Assembly (NCBI GenBank): GCA_913055785.1
Contig: CAJXLJ010000001.1
Span: 1 to 64,000 of the forward strand
Source of the DNA: an uncultured Parvularculaceae bacterium
GTDB lineage: Bacteria; Pseudomonadota; Alphaproteobacteria; Caulobacterales; Parvularculaceae
Length of the DNA stretch: 64,000 nt
Direction of reading: 5' to 3'
Part shown: positions 25,147 to 36,010 of the stretch, in pieces
How positions within the stretch are numbered: the stretch's first letter is position 1
How the letters are laid out: each line of letters opens with the position of its first letter
The notes under the pieces: model-generated
Seen by the model: the letters and a program-made list of their open reading frames with translations, nothing else
Database searches by the model: none
What the model was told of the DNA's origin: nothing
Made by a program: the position numbers and the translations under genes

Positions 25147-25521
25147 ATGTTAGAATTCGGACTCTCGAGCGGACTTACAGCGGCCGTATTTGCCTTGATC
25201 CTTAGCGGTTGTTCAGGCGGAACCATGAACTCAGAAGCATCTTCTGCGAATGCAGCGCAAGAAACAGCTAACGCCACAGAGGCGTCGGCAACCTCCTGCT
25301 CAAGCAAGGATGGGGTCGCAAATCTTCCCTTTGCATCCGGCAAAGTCTTTTACACGCTGGATGAATATCTGGCGCATTTGGAACGGCAAGGGGCTATCGA
25401 CTTACCCTACTGGCACGAAATTAAGCCCGGCGTTTACGAGCGCGTGGTTCGCATGCCAGGCGCTGAACGAGAAATCGCCACGCGCGACGAACTTATGAAG
25501 CGTTTCGGCTTCAATTGCTGA
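25147..25521 (+). CDS. Small lipoprotein of unknown function
   Basis: A 124-residue protein with a signal peptide and lipobox (ALILSGC, Cys at about residue 22), so it is probably anchored to an outer or inner membrane. A Ser/Ala/Asn-rich linker follows, then a short domain FASGKVFYTLDEYLAHLERQG and YWHEIKPGVYERVVRMPG, ending with a Cys (FGFNC). I do not recognise the family. ATG 25147 is favoured because it starts the signal peptide, though its ribosome site is weak. The local sequence is less GC-rich than its neighbours, and it is divergent from the metalloprotease. Confidence 0.7.
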   Translation: MLEFGLSSGLTAAVFALILSGCSGGTMNSEASSANAAQETANATEASATSCSSKDGVANLPFASGKVFYTLDEYLAHLERQGAIDLPYWHEIKPGVYERVVRMPGAEREIATRDELMKRFGFNC

Positions 25522-25527
25522 AAACAA

Positions 25528-25986
25528 TTATAAATCGAGAGCCAGCGCCTGATCGCAGCGCCGCTCTAGCCGGGCCTGTTCGCTCGGCTGAAAGCCGTGC
25601 TGTGTATAAAGACTGATCGCTTCTTCGAGCACTCGCGCAGTCTGGAGTTCGATGCGGCGAAAGCCGAGCTCCCGGGCCTTGGCGATGGCATGTTTTAAAA
25701 GACGCTTGCCGTATCCCCGCCCGCGATAACTGCTTTTGAGATACATCTTCCTGAGCTCGCACGCGCCGCCTTCCATTGGCGCGAGGCCTACCGTGCCGAT
25801 CAGGTCGCCCTCTTCCGTCACTAGAATGTCGAACATGCCGTCGGCGTAAAATCCTTCAAGATCGTCGAGATCTTTGTCCGTCGTTTTCGGCGCCGGCTCG
25901 AGATCATATTCATTGAGGATCGCGAAAATCAGCGCCTTGACCGCTGACTGGTCCGCATTGGTCGCCGGTCTGATATGCGGCGGCAT
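25528..25986 (-). CDS. GNAT family N-acetyltransferase
   Basis: A 152-residue single-domain GNAT with IRPATNADQSAVKALIFAIL at the N-terminus and the acetyl-CoA loop YLKSSYRGRGYGKRLLKHAIAKA, then RRIELQTARVLEEAISLYTQHGF. The substrate is not evident. It follows eno by five bases on the same strand, so it is probably co-transcribed with it. It converges with the small lipoprotein gene. Confidence 0.85.
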   Translation of the reverse strand: MPPHIRPATNADQSAVKALIFAILNEYDLEPAPKTTDKDLDDLEGFYADGMFDILVTEEGDLIGTVGLAPMEGGACELRKMYLKSSYRGRGYGKRLLKHAIAKARELGFRRIELQTARVLEEAISLYTQHGFQPSEQARLERRCDQALALDL

Positions 25987-25991
25987 GGGCC

Positions 25992-27618
<1,627 letters not shown>

Positions 27619-27801
27619 CTAGTCGTCTTTGGGCTCGACCACCTGGCGGCCGCGATATTTCCCGGTCTTGAGGTCGATATGGTGCGGACGGCGAAGCTCG
27701 CCGGACTCCTTGTCCTCAATATAGGTCGCGCCTTGAAGGCGGTCGTGGCTGCGCCGCATGCCGCGCTTGGCGGGTGTGACTTTACGCTTCGGAACGGCCA
27801 T
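27619..27801 (-). CDS. rpmF: 50S ribosomal protein L32
   Basis: A 60-residue basic protein, [20 protein letters not shown], with [20 protein letters not shown]. This is the usual alphaproteobacterial L32. It has no zinc-binding Cys residues, like L33 in this window. The ATG at 27801 is preceded by GAGG at five bases; upstream in-frame codons are not expected to be used. L32 is part of the large subunit. Confidence 0.95.
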   Translation of the reverse strand: MAVPKRKVTPAKRGMRRSHDRLQGATYIEDKESGELRRPHHIDLKTGKYRGRQVVEPKDD

Positions 27802-28023
27802 CGGAACCTCTAAATTCATGTCTTTTGGCGGGCCGGGCGAGACGCCCCGCCGCGCGGGAAACGGTCGTCTAAGCCAACAGCCACCCCATTGCAAGGCCCG
27901 GCTCCCGGGATTTTTCGAAGATTTCAGGGTTAACCGGAAGCGCGCAAATTGCCCCTTGCGCCTTTATCCGCCTTAAAGGCCCGGCGGTTAGGATGCTCCC
28001 GTTCATGTATCGGGGGCCGTTCG

Positions 28024-28467
28024 TTGCGTAGACCGCTCATTTCCTCTTTTTCGTTTGCATTCGCTTTTTTTGGATCCCTCAACGCCGAGGCCGCCGACCC
28101 GGCCGCTTACGCCGCTCCCGACAAGGCGCTGGCGGCGGACGAGCTCGCGCTAGTGGACCGGCTGGCGGCGGATTTTTTCGAAGGATCCTTGAGATACGCC
28201 CAGTCGTCGCGGATCGAGGCGCAAACGGCGACGCTCTACCGCCTCTTGTCCCCGGGCGAGAAAGCGGATTTCCGCGGCTATCGCCGCCTGATCTGGCGGG
28301 CTTTAAGCGAGCCGGAGAAGCGGGCGTTCCGCGGTGGCGTCAAACGGCCGCTCTACGCGCATCTCACCGAGGAGCAGAAAAGCCCCTTTCGCCGGATCGC
28401 CTATCAGCAGTTGATCGGCCCTGCAGCGCCGGCTGAAGCCATACGCACAGGCGAAACGGAAATCTGA
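28024..28467 (+). CDS. Exported protein of unknown function
   Basis: A 147-residue protein if the TTG at 28024 is used. RRPLISSFSFAFAFFGSLNAEA then looks like a signal peptide cleaved before ADPAAY. The mature part is helical and Arg-rich (SLRYAQSSRIEAQTATLYRLL, FRGYRRLIWRALSEPEKRAFRGG). I do not recognise the family. The open frame continues to a TTG at 27949, but that start would bury the signal peptide. No ATG is available, so the start is uncertain. It converges with the Sel1-like gene. Confidence 0.55.
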   Translation: MRRPLISSFSFAFAFFGSLNAEAADPAAYAAPDKALAADELALVDRLAADFFEGSLRYAQSSRIEAQTATLYRLLSPGEKADFRGYRRLIWRALSEPEKRAFRGGVKRPLYAHLTEEQKSPFRRIAYQQLIGPAAPAEAIRTGETEI

Positions 28468-28471
28468 TCGC

Positions 28472-28759
28472 TCAGGCGTGCGGCGCGGCGCGATGCGTTG
28501 AGAGATATTCCCGCGCCAGACGCTGGGCCTCAGCGACTTCTTCCGGCGTCATTTCATGAGCCAGCTCCGCGCGGTAAGCACGCGCTTCAAGGTTGCCCTG
28601 CATGGCGGCCAGATTAAACCACATATGCGCAGTGATGAGATCGAAGTCGCAAGCCTCGCCGCCCGTCGACGCTTCAAGTCCCAGTCGATACATTTCTTCA
28701 CCGCTCAACACCGGCTCGGCGCAGTTGAGCGCATCAGCCCCTATCGTCATTGTCATCAA
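28472..28759 (-). CDS. Short Sel1-repeat-like protein
   Basis: A 95-residue protein whose middle, LGLEASTGGEACDFDLITAHMWFNLAAMQGNLEARAYRAEL, looks like one Sel1/TPR-like repeat, followed by MTPEEVAEAQRLAREYL. Similar short proteins are common in alphaproteobacteria. It has no signal peptide. It presumably mediates protein contacts; the partner is unknown. Confidence 0.7.
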   Translation of the reverse strand: MMTMTIGADALNCAEPVLSGEEMYRLGLEASTGGEACDFDLITAHMWFNLAAMQGNLEARAYRAELAHEMTPEEVAEAQRLAREYLSTHRAAPHA

Positions 28760-28944
28760 CGACCCCTTTTTGCCTCCCCCGTCGCCCTGATGCGCGGGTT
28801 AACCATGGCGAGGATGAAAGGGCGGGAGCTAAAATCGCGTTAATGGCGCGTTATAGGTTCGTTTACGAAGCATTGAAGTTTTGTTAACCTGAACGCTCCG
28901 CTTACTCTTTATACGTACTATTTTTTCATAGAAATACGGCAACA

Positions 28945-28980
28945 TCATTCCGGTATCGCCAAAGGCGAAACCCGGAATGA
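28945..28980. repeat. Palindromic intergenic element
   Basis: TCATTCCGG (28945-28953) pairs with CCGGAATGA (28972-28980), with an inner TCGCC/GGCGA stem. It lies in the gap after the DUF6491-like gene, back to back with that gene's terminator. It is similar in style to, but different in sequence from, the TTCCGCTCAT family. Confidence 0.55.
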
Positions 28981-28981
28981 C

Positions 28982-29015
28982 AAAAAAGCGCCTCCCGCTT
29001 TTGACGGGAAGGCGC
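28982..29015 (-). terminator. Intrinsic terminator of the DUF6491-like gene
   Basis: GCGCCTCCCG (28988-28997) pairs with CGGGAAGGCGC (29005-29015) with one bulged base. On the minus strand the hairpin is followed by six T residues. It lies 24 bases after the stop of the gene at 29039. Confidence 0.75.
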
Positions 29016-29038
29016 CAAACCGAGCAGTCATTCCAGAC

Positions 29039-29437
29039 TTATTCCGCCGGGGCTTTTTCCAGCTTTTCGAAATCATTCAGCGAGCAGGAGCCAACGATAA
29101 AGCCGCCGGAATTGTCCACGACGTGGATGATCTGGTTGCGGCAGAGCTGGCCGATAGAAACTTCATACTGCAACCGGTTGCCGGCGCGACCGGCACCGTG
29201 GCAACTGCTGGACAGCGCATTGAGATAATACCGCCCGGCGCCGACCCGCACCAGGAAATGCCGCTCGTCGATCGCCTCGATACCGCTGATCATGTTCGAT
29301 GAGAGACAGCGCTCGCTCTCGCCGGTCTTTTCATACTCGGCAAGACGCGCAGCGGTTTTATCGCTCATCTGATAAGCGCCGCCGGCGCTGGCGCAGGCGG
29401 CGACCGCAAGCGCGGTCAGGATGGAAAGTCTCTTCAT
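29039..29437 (-). CDS. DUF6491-like lipoprotein
   Basis: A 132-residue exported protein. ALAVAACAS near residues 9-17 fits a lipobox. The mature part has CLSSNMISGIEAIDERHFLVRVGAGRYYLNALSSSC, QLCRNQIIHVVDNSGGFIVGSC and LNDFEKL; the four Cys and the GRYYLN motif resemble the DUF6491 family, whose function is not known. ATG 29437 has GGAGG eight bases upstream. It follows cysK on the same strand after 106 bases and has its own terminator. Confidence 0.72.
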   Translation of the reverse strand: MKRLSILTALAVAACASAGGAYQMSDKTAARLAEYEKTGESERCLSSNMISGIEAIDERHFLVRVGAGRYYLNALSSSCHGAGRAGNRLQYEVSIGQLCRNQIIHVVDNSGGFIVGSCSLNDFEKLEKAPAE

Positions 29438-29543
29438 AGTATTCGCCTCCAATCCCCTAACCCCGTCCCGGACGGGGCGCCCGCCGCCATCATACCAGTC
29501 TGCCCGTGCGTTCCAAGACGCCGGACCGGCGCCCGCCACGCGC

Positions 29544-30581
29544 TCAAAGCTGATAGTTCGGCGTCGAACGCGTAATCTCAAGTTCATCCGCGCTCATGTC
29601 CGCTTCAACATCAGCGAAGAGCGGCGTCGACAGATAACGCTCGCCAGTGTCTGGCAGCATGGCGAGTATAGTCGACCCCTTGGGCGCTTCCTCGGCGATC
29701 ATCATCGCGCCGGCGAACGTCGATCCGCCGGAGACGCCGGTGAAGACGCCTTCCTTTTGCGCCAGCGCCTTGGACCATTTCATGCCCTCCGGCGGCGGCG
29801 TCTTGACGACTTTGTGGATGACGCCGGCTTCCACCGCCTCTGCGGTGATCGCAGGGATGAAGTCCGGGCTCCATCCTTGAATCGGATGCGGCGTCCAGGC
29901 CGGGTGAGACGCCGCCGGGCTGCCATCCGGGTTGCGTTCCTGACTGACGCCGCTCGACAGCATCGCTGCATCCGGCGGCTCGCAAACGATGATCTTCGTC
30001 TGCGGGCTTTCCTTCCGGAGAACGCGGCTGACGCCGGTCAGCGTGCCGCCGGTGCCGAAGCCCGTCACCCAGTAATCGAGTTTTTCACCCTTGAAGGCTT
30101 CCATGATTTCGCGCCCGGTCGTGCGCTCATGCATGTCGGGATTGGCTTCATTTTCGAACTGACGCGTCAAAAACCATCCATGCTTGGCGGCGAGTTCTTT
30201 CGCCTTTTCGACCATGCCGGTGCCTTTCGCGGGCGCCGGCGTCAAAATCACCTTCGCACCGAGAAAGCGCATCAGCTTTCTGCGTTCAACGGAAAAGCTT
30301 TCCGCCATGGTGACCACCAGCGGATACCCCTTCGCCGCGCAAACCATGGCGAGGCCAATGCCGGTGTTGCCGCTGGTCGCTTCGATAACGGTCTGTCCGG
30401 GCTTTAAATCGCCGGATTTTTCCGCTGCTTCGATGACGCCGAGCGCCAGACGATCCTTGACGGAACCGAGCGGATTGAACGCCTCGAACTTTACGAACAT
30501 GTTGATCCCGTCCGGCGCAAGCCGGTTAATGCGGATCACCGGCGTATTGCCGACGGTACCGAGAATACTGTCGTGTTTCAT
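29544..30581 (-). CDS. cysK: Cysteine synthase A
   Basis: A 345-residue fold-type II PLP enzyme that makes cysteine from O-acetylserine and sulfide. The PLP lysine is in NPLGSVKDRLA; EATSGNTGIGLAM binds the substrate carboxylate, and GFGTGGTLTGVSRVL binds the PLP phosphate. It is longer than the roughly 310-residue E. coli CysK because of a central insertion near ERNPDGSPAASHPAWTPHPIQGW and a C-terminal tail ending PNYQL. A cystathionine beta-synthase-like role cannot be excluded, but the motifs fit CysK best. Confidence 0.85.
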   Translation of the reverse strand: MKHDSILGTVGNTPVIRINRLAPDGINMFVKFEAFNPLGSVKDRLALGVIEAAEKSGDLKPGQTVIEATSGNTGIGLAMVCAAKGYPLVVTMAESFSVERRKLMRFLGAKVILTPAPAKGTGMVEKAKELAAKHGWFLTRQFENEANPDMHERTTGREIMEAFKGEKLDYWVTGFGTGGTLTGVSRVLRKESPQTKIIVCEPPDAAMLSSGVSQERNPDGSPAASHPAWTPHPIQGWSPDFIPAITAEAVEAGVIHKVVKTPPPEGMKWSKALAQKEGVFTGVSGGSTFAGAMMIAEEAPKGSTILAMLPDTGERYLSTPLFADVEADMSADELEITRSTPNYQL

Positions 30582-30718
30582 GGCTATCCGTTTCCCTTTC
30601 TCCAGCAGTCAGCGGTATCTATGCCCAAAGCCGCCAATTCGTCTACCCGTTGTTACGTGATCAAGGCGTGTCGGCCGTCACACTGCTGACAGGCCGGGCT
30701 GATTTCCTCTCTCGCAAT

Positions 30719-30754
30719 AAAAAACGGCGCCGGATATCTCCGGCGCCGTTTTTT
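30719..30754. terminator. Strong bidirectional terminator
   Basis: A perfect 16-base stem, AAAAAACGGCGCCGGA / TCCGGCGCCGTTTTTT, with a TATC loop. Both ends have six-base T runs on the corresponding strand. It lies 18 bases after the small acidic lipoprotein gene and upstream of cysK, so it chiefly ends the former. Confidence 0.9.
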
Positions 30755-30771
30755 ACGAGTGGACGAATAGC

Positions 30772-30930
30772 CTAGTTGCAGCCGTCTTCCGAGCCCGTCA
30801 CTTCCTCCAGCGGGTCGAAATCGTCGTCGCAATCTTTCGCCTCGTCGATTTCGTCGGCCGCAACCCCGAGCGCGCAGCCGGCAGTCGCGCCGAGCATAGC
30901 GATGCTCAAAACACCAGCAATGAATTTCAT
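30772..30930 (-). CDS. Short acidic lipoprotein (entericidin-like size)
   Basis: A 52-residue precursor, MKFIAGVLSIAMLGATAGCALG, with a clear lipobox (TAGC, Cys19). The mature peptide of about 34 residues is very acidic (DEIDEAKDCDDDFDPLEEV) and ends in Cys-Asn, with one internal Cys. The ATG has a full AAGGAGGTGA ribosome site, and the gene ends at a strong terminator, so high expression is likely. I do not recognise a family. An upstream in-frame ATG at 30987 lacks such support. Confidence 0.75.
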   Translation of the reverse strand: MKFIAGVLSIAMLGATAGCALGVAADEIDEAKDCDDDFDPLEEVTGSEDGCN

Positions 30931-30997
30931 GTCGTCACCTCCTTCAGTCTCTTTTTCCATACCGTCCGGACGCCTCAACAGCGCCAACCGTCAATTT

Positions 30998-31171
30998 TCA
31001 GACGGGAGGACGGCCGCGCACTGCGCGCGCAACTATGGCGACCACAAAGAGCGCGAGGAAAACGAGAAACAGGAGTTTCGCCACTCCCGCCGCAGCGCCC
31101 GCAATACCGCCAAAGCCCAAAACGGCGGCGATAATCGCAATAATGAAAAACGTAAGCGCCCATCCAAGCAT
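30998..31171 (-). CDS. DUF1328 small membrane protein (YtjA-like)
   Basis: A 57-residue protein, [54 protein letters not shown], with two membrane helices joined by the [14 protein letters not shown] turn that defines DUF1328. Function is unknown; relatives are often stress-inducible. ATG 31171 has AAGGAGA seven bases upstream, and the much longer open frame upstream is not supported. Confidence 0.85.
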   Translation of the reverse strand: MLGWALTFFIIAIIAAVLGFGGIAGAAAGVAKLLFLVFLALFVVAIVARAVRGRPPV

Positions 31172-31350
31172 AAAGAACTCTCCTTTTGCTTCGTCGGGCG
31201 AGCACATATGCAATCGAGCGCGCGGTTCAACAGCAACGCTGCTCAGCGTGGTAACATCCGTGTGAACCAATAGTGAACAGGTTTGATTTTTATTCTGTAT
31301 AATGAATATTTGTAAAAACGCCGGAGTAATCACGACACCGGACAGCAGTC

Positions 31351-31848
31351 CTATTTTTCGTTTAAAGGCTTTATCTCGGGAATAAAAACTGCGCACGCAT
31401 CGTCATCGACAATTTCTGTTTTCTCGCCGCTGCGAATGATGCGTTTGCCGTGACGCGGAAAATCTGCAATTTCCACGTCCACCTGCTCTCCGCCCATCAA
31501 ATAGACAAGCTCGCCTTCGCCGATATTTTTAAGCGTATGCGCAACGCCGGCGGGATAGGCGACGAAATCGCCGGGACCGACTTCGTCGGTTCCTCCTTCG
31601 ATATCCGAGAGCGCCTTGCCTTCAAGAATGTATACCCATTCTTCTTCTGCATGATGGCGATGATAGACGAAGGCCTCCTTGCCCGGCGGCACCTTCCCGA
31701 GATTGACGCCGACGCGCTTGAGGCCCGCCGCGCGGCTGAGCATGGTCATGACGATTTCCGAACCGCCCTCGCCCAGCGGATGCTCGAACCGAAATCCCGC
31801 CCCCGCCTGTTCGCCGGCTTTGAGGACGTATTTCGGTTTCTCGCTCAT
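31351..31848 (-). CDS. Cupin domain protein
   Basis: A 165-residue single-domain cupin. The metal motif 1 is [16 protein letters not shown] and motif 2 is [20 protein letters not shown], with His/Glu ligands present. The activity cannot be told; small cupins of this kind may be sugar isomerases, dioxygenases or binding proteins. It starts four bases after the gatB stop, so it is probably the last gene of the gat transcription unit. Confidence 0.82.
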   Translation of the reverse strand: MSEKPKYVLKAGEQAGAGFRFEHPLGEGGSEIVMTMLSRAAGLKRVGVNLGKVPPGKEAFVYHRHHAEEEWVYILEGKALSDIEGGTDEVGPGDFVAYPAGVAHTLKNIGEGELVYLMGGEQVDVEIADFPRHGKRIIRSGEKTEIVDDDACAVFIPEIKPLNEK

Positions 31849-31852
31849 CGGA

Positions 31853-33355
31853 CTATTCGACGCCGAGCTTCTTTTTGAGAATGTCGTTGACCGCCTGCGG
31901 GTTCGCCTTGCCGCCGGTTTTCTGCATCACCTGGCCGACAAACCAGCCCATGGTCTTGGGCTTTTCCTTCACCTGCTCAACCTGTTTCGGATTGGCGGCG
32001 ATAATTTCATCGACAACCTTTTCGATGGCGCCTGTATCAGTCACCTGTTTTAGGCCGCGCTTTTCGACAATGTCCGCCGGATCGCCGGTTTCCTCGCCGG
32101 TAAACATCAGCGCGAAGACATCCTTGGCGATCTTGCCGGAGATCACGCCGTCCTTGATGAGGTCGATAAGTCCGCCGAGACGGGCGGCGCTGACCGGACT
32201 TTCGGCGATCGTCTTTCCCTCCTTGTTGAGGGCGCCGAAGAGCTCCACCGTCACCCAGTTCGCGGCGAGCTTGCCGTCGCGGCCTTTGGCGACCTCTTCG
32301 AAATACGCGGCGTTCGCCTTGTCGGCGGCGAGCACCAGCGCGTCATAGGCGGAAAGTCCGTACTCGCTCATGAAGCGATGCTTCTTCTGATCGGGCAGCT
32401 CCGGGAGCCCCGCCCTGATCTCCTCGACCCAGGCCGCATCAAGTTCGAGCGGCAGAAGGTCCGGATCGGGAAAATAACGGTAATCATGCGCATCTTCTTT
32501 CGAGCGCATGGTCCGCGTCGTCCCGGACTTCACATCGAAGAGGCGCGTTTCCTGATCGATGGTTCCGCCGCTTTCCAGAACCTCGACCTGCCGGCGCGCT
32601 TCATAGTCGATCACCTGCTTCACATAGCGTATTGAATTGACGTTCTTCGTCTCCGTGCGCGTGCCGAGAAATTTGAAATCGCCCGTCTCGCGGAACTTGT
32701 CGTAATTGCCGGCCCGGCAGACCGACACGTTGACGTCGGCGCGCATGGAGCCTTCTTCCATATTGCCGTCGCAGGTGCCGAGATACCGAACGATGGACCG
32801 CAGCTTGGAAAAATAGGCCGAGCCTTCCTCCGCGGAACGCATGTCGGGCTTCGACACGATCTCCATCAGCGCAACGCCGGAACGGTTGAGGTCCACATAA
32901 GACTCTTTCGGCGCGAGATCGTGGATCGACTTGCCTGCGTCCTGCTCAAGGTGAAGCCGCTCAATACCGACCTTGATCGTCTCGCCGCTGTCGAGTTCAA
33001 CCTCGATCTCGCCCTCGCCGACGATCGGATCCTTGTACTGGGAGATCTGATAGCCTTGGGGCAAGTCCGGATAGAAATAGTTCTTGCGGTCGAAGCGCGA
33101 CCAGAGATTGATCTTCGCATTAAGGCCCAGACCGGTGCGGATCGCCTGTTCGACGCAATATTTGTTGATCACCGGGAGCATGCCCGGCATCGCCGCATCG
33201 ACCAGCGAAACGTTCTCGTTCGGCCCGGCGCCGTATTCGGCGGACGCGCCGGAAAAGAGTTTCGACTTCGACGTCACCTGTGCATGGACTTCAAGCCCGA
33301 CGACGACTTCCCAGTCCCCGGTGGACCCCTGCAACAGTTTTCTTGGCTCGCTCAT
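31853..33355 (-). CDS. gatB: Aspartyl/glutamyl-tRNA amidotransferase subunit B
   Basis: A 500-residue subunit of GatCAB, which converts Glu-tRNA(Gln), and often Asp-tRNA(Asn), to the amidated forms. N-terminal [20 protein letters not shown] and [24 protein letters not shown], then [17 protein letters not shown] and [20 protein letters not shown], define the kinase-like catalytic domain. The C-terminal tail domain (about 350-500) ends [16 protein letters not shown]. In this genome gatB is separated from gatC-gatA by a RidA gene and a hydrolase gene, all on the same strand. Confidence 0.96.
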   Translation of the reverse strand: MSEPRKLLQGSTGDWEVVVGLEVHAQVTSKSKLFSGASAEYGAGPNENVSLVDAAMPGMLPVINKYCVEQAIRTGLGLNAKINLWSRFDRKNYFYPDLPQGYQISQYKDPIVGEGEIEVELDSGETIKVGIERLHLEQDAGKSIHDLAPKESYVDLNRSGVALMEIVSKPDMRSAEEGSAYFSKLRSIVRYLGTCDGNMEEGSMRADVNVSVCRAGNYDKFRETGDFKFLGTRTETKNVNSIRYVKQVIDYEARRQVEVLESGGTIDQETRLFDVKSGTTRTMRSKEDAHDYRYFPDPDLLPLELDAAWVEEIRAGLPELPDQKKHRFMSEYGLSAYDALVLAADKANAAYFEEVAKGRDGKLAANWVTVELFGALNKEGKTIAESPVSAARLGGLIDLIKDGVISGKIAKDVFALMFTGEETGDPADIVEKRGLKQVTDTGAIEKVVDEIIAANPKQVEQVKEKPKTMGWFVGQVMQKTGGKANPQAVNDILKKKLGVE

Positions 33356-33376
33356 TGAATTCTCTCGGACCTTGGA

Positions 33377-34132
33377 TCAGGCGGTTTTGCCTGCTGTTTC
33401 GGATTCTTGCAACTCCGCCCGCCTGATCGCCCGCTCGACGGCGGCGTGGACGCGCCGGGGATATTGCAGTTCGAGATAGTGCGTACCGCCGGGCACGATA
33501 TCGAGCGCCGCGTTCGGCAGGGTCGCCATCAGCTTGTCGGCGTTCGATTTCGGCACCAGCGCGTCGAAATCGCCATGCATGACTTCCACCGGCGCAGCGA
33601 GGCTTTCAAGCTTCGCCATCAGCGGGCCGATCTGATCGCGGCGCCCGGCGATTTCCGCCCGCACCCGTTTCCAGCGGTCGGGCATGAAATCCTCAACGCC
33701 CGGCGTTCCGCCGATCTTTTCAAGCTGCAACGCGTAGTCGTGAGGCTCGTCGATCAGCGCCGCCACCGTCACGACGCCCTTGACGGTTTCGGGATAATCG
33801 AGCGCGGCTTTCAGCGCCAGCTCGCCGCCATAGGAGACGCCGAGGGTGATCACATTCTTGTCCTTGAAGAAGGGCTTCGCCGCCGCGACCTGTTCATCGA
33901 AATCGAGAACGGGGCCCTTATGCCCCTTCCCGAACCCCGGCCGGGAAAACACAACGACTTCAAGACCGCGCGGCGCGGTCCTCAAAAACCGCGTATAAAG
34001 AATCTTGTTGCCGGGCGTTCCATGAAACACGACAACGCGCCAATTTCCTTCATCCGGCGCAAGATAGGCGTCGCTTGTCAGCGGCTCATTGAGCGGCGCG
34101 GTGTAGGTGATTTCCTGATAGGCGCGGGTCAT
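33377..34132 (-). CDS. Alpha/beta hydrolase
   Basis: A 251-residue alpha/beta-hydrolase fold protein. VVFHGTPGNKILYTRFL is the oxyanion-hole region, TLGVSYGGELALKAAL holds the nucleophile Ser in GxSxG, VEVMHGDFDALVP the acid, and GGTHYLELQYP the catalytic His. The substrate is unknown. It overlaps the preceding RidA-like gene by four bases and lies 21 bases before gatB, so it is embedded in the gat run. Confidence 0.85.
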   Translation of the reverse strand: MTRAYQEITYTAPLNEPLTSDAYLAPDEGNWRVVVFHGTPGNKILYTRFLRTAPRGLEVVVFSRPGFGKGHKGPVLDFDEQVAAAKPFFKDKNVITLGVSYGGELALKAALDYPETVKGVVTVAALIDEPHDYALQLEKIGGTPGVEDFMPDRWKRVRAEIAGRRDQIGPLMAKLESLAAPVEVMHGDFDALVPKSNADKLMATLPNAALDIVPGGTHYLELQYPRRVHAAVERAIRRAELQESETAGKTA

Positions 34133-34542
34133 GGCTGACTCTCGACAATCGCATCCAGTTCAATTTCGACGAGCCATTCGGAGTTGATGAAACCTTTGAC
34201 CTCGACAAATGTGCATGCGGGCTGGATGTCCGCGAAACAATCGCCATGCGCTTTTGCGGCTTCTTTCCAGCGCGTAGCATCCGTCAGCATAATGCGCGTG
34301 CGGATGACGTTACGGAGATCTGCTCCAAGTTCAGCAAGCGCGTTCTTTGCAATTTCAAAACAGGCGCGGGTCTGACCTTCGACATCGCCAGGGCAAAGCG
34401 TTTCACCGTCAGAGCCGATCGGCGCCGTACCTGAAACGGCGATTACATCGCCAATTCTTGCCGCGCGCGAGAATCCGATAACCGGCTCCAGCGGGCTGCC
34501 CGAAGAAGCACGACGTCGTGACAACTCACCCCCACCACTCAT
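34129..34542 (-). CDS. RidA family protein (second copy, different subgroup)
   Basis: A 137-residue RidA/YjgF-fold protein: [59 protein letters not shown] and the terminal [26 protein letters not shown]. It is only distantly similar to the RidA at 4645 and lacks that protein's N-terminal extension. Hydrolysis of imines or a related deaminase role is possible. ATG 34542 lies inside the end of gatA, a 17-base overlap, so translation is probably coupled. Confidence 0.82.
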   Translation of the reverse strand: MSGGGELSRRRASSGSPLEPVIGFSRAARIGDVIAVSGTAPIGSDGETLCPGDVEGQTRACFEIAKNALAELGADLRNVIRTRIMLTDATRWKEAAKAHGDCFADIQPACTFVEVKGFINSEWLVEIELDAIVESQP

Positions 34543-36010
34543 TGGGGCGGGCGGTGAAATTCGCCGCCTGTTCGAGCGCGTACATGCCCTTGAACATGGT
34601 CTCTTCGTCGAACGGTTTGGCGAGAAGCTGCAGCCCCAGCGGCAGGCCCTGCTTGTCGAGGCCGGCTGGCACCGACGCGCCCGGAAGCCCCGCAAGGTTC
34701 GCTGTCACGGTGAAGACGTCATTGAGATACATCTGCACCGGATCGTCCGACTTCTCGCCGAGCCCGAAGGCCGCCGACGGCGCCGACGGCGTCAGAATGA
34801 GATCTACCTTCGAGAACGCGTCCGTGAATTCGTCGAAAATCTTCTTACGGACTTTCTGGGCGCGCAGGTAATAGGCGTCGTAATAGCCCGCGGACAAGAC
34901 ATAGGTGCCGATGAGGATGCGGCGCTTGACTTCATTCCCGAACCCTTCGGCGCGGGTGTTCTCATACATCGAGGTGATGTCCTTGAACTCGCTTGCGCGA
35001 AGCCCGTATTTGACGCCGTCATAACGCGCGAGGTTCGAAGAGGCTTCCGCCGGAGCAACGATGTAATAGACAGGCAGCGCGTATTTGGTGAGCGGCAGGG
35101 AGATGTCGACAATCTCGCAGCCGGCGTCCTTCATCCACTGAACGCCTTCGGCCCACAGCTTCTCGATCTCTTCGGGCATGCCGTCGATGCGGTATTCCTT
35201 CGGCACGCCGATCTTCAACCCCTTAACCGACTGGCCGAGAACCGCTTCATAATCCGGAACCGGACAATCGATGGAGGTTGAGTCTTTCGGATCATGTCCC
35301 GCCATCGACTTCAGCATGATCGCCGCATCGCGCACGTCCTGCGCGATCGGCCCCGCCTGGTCGAGGGAGGACGCGAAGGCGACGATCCCCCAGCGCGAAC
35401 AGCGCCCGTAAGTCGGTTTGACGCCGACCGTGCCGGTGAGCGAGGCCGGCTGCCGGATCGACCCGCCGGTGTCGGTCGCGGTCGCCGCTGCACAAAGCCG
35501 CGCCGCAACGCTCGCCGCCGATCCGCCGGAAGACCCGCCAGGCGTCAGATCGGCGTTGCCGCCGTCGTTCCTGCGCCACGGATTGATGACATTACCGTAG
35601 TAGCTGGTCTCATTGGACGAGCCCATGGCGAACTCGTCCATGTTGAGCTTGCCGAGACAGACGGCGCCGTCGCGCCAGAGATTGGCGGTGACGGTCGATT
35701 CATAACGCGGCGCGAAGCCGCCGAGCATGTGCGATCCGGCGGTGGTCTGTACGCCCTCGGTGCAGAACAGGTCCTTGATCCCGAGCGGTACGCCTTCGAG
35801 GTCGCCCCCCTCGCCTTTCGTCAGTTTGGCATCGGACGCCTTCGCCATGTCGCGCGCCTTGTCGGCGGTGTCGATGACATAGGCGTTAAGGGCCTTCGCC
35901 TTATCCATGCGGGCGAGATAGGCGTCAGTCGCCTCAAGCGAGGTGACTTCTTTCTTCTTCAACGCATCGCGGAGCTCGGCGAGTTTCATGTCAGCGGGAC
36001 CGGCCATCAC
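34526..36010 (-). CDS. gatA: Glutamyl-tRNA amidotransferase subunit A
   Basis: A 494-residue amidase-signature subunit of GatCAB that releases ammonia from glutamine. The Ser-cisSer-Lys catalytic triad is visible as Lys in [11 protein letters not shown] and the two serines in [29 protein letters not shown] follows. Length is typical. The start overlaps the gatC stop (ATGA). An internal ATG at codon 8 gives the more usual [10 protein letters not shown] start and may be used instead. Confidence 0.96.
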   Translation of the reverse strand: MMAGPADMKLAELRDALKKKEVTSLEATDAYLARMDKAKALNAYVIDTADKARDMAKASDAKLTKGEGGDLEGVPLGIKDLFCTEGVQTTAGSHMLGGFAPRYESTVTANLWRDGAVCLGKLNMDEFAMGSSNETSYYGNVINPWRRNDGGNADLTPGGSSGGSAASVAARLCAAATATDTGGSIRQPASLTGTVGVKPTYGRCSRWGIVAFASSLDQAGPIAQDVRDAAIMLKSMAGHDPKDSTSIDCPVPDYEAVLGQSVKGLKIGVPKEYRIDGMPEEIEKLWAEGVQWMKDAGCEIVDISLPLTKYALPVYYIVAPAEASSNLARYDGVKYGLRASEFKDITSMYENTRAEGFGNEVKRRILIGTYVLSAGYYDAYYLRAQKVRKKIFDEFTDAFSKVDLILTPSAPSAAFGLGEKSDDPVQMYLNDVFTVTANLAGLPGASVPAGLDKQGLPLGLQLLAKPFDEETMFKGMYALEQAANFTARPNEWWG

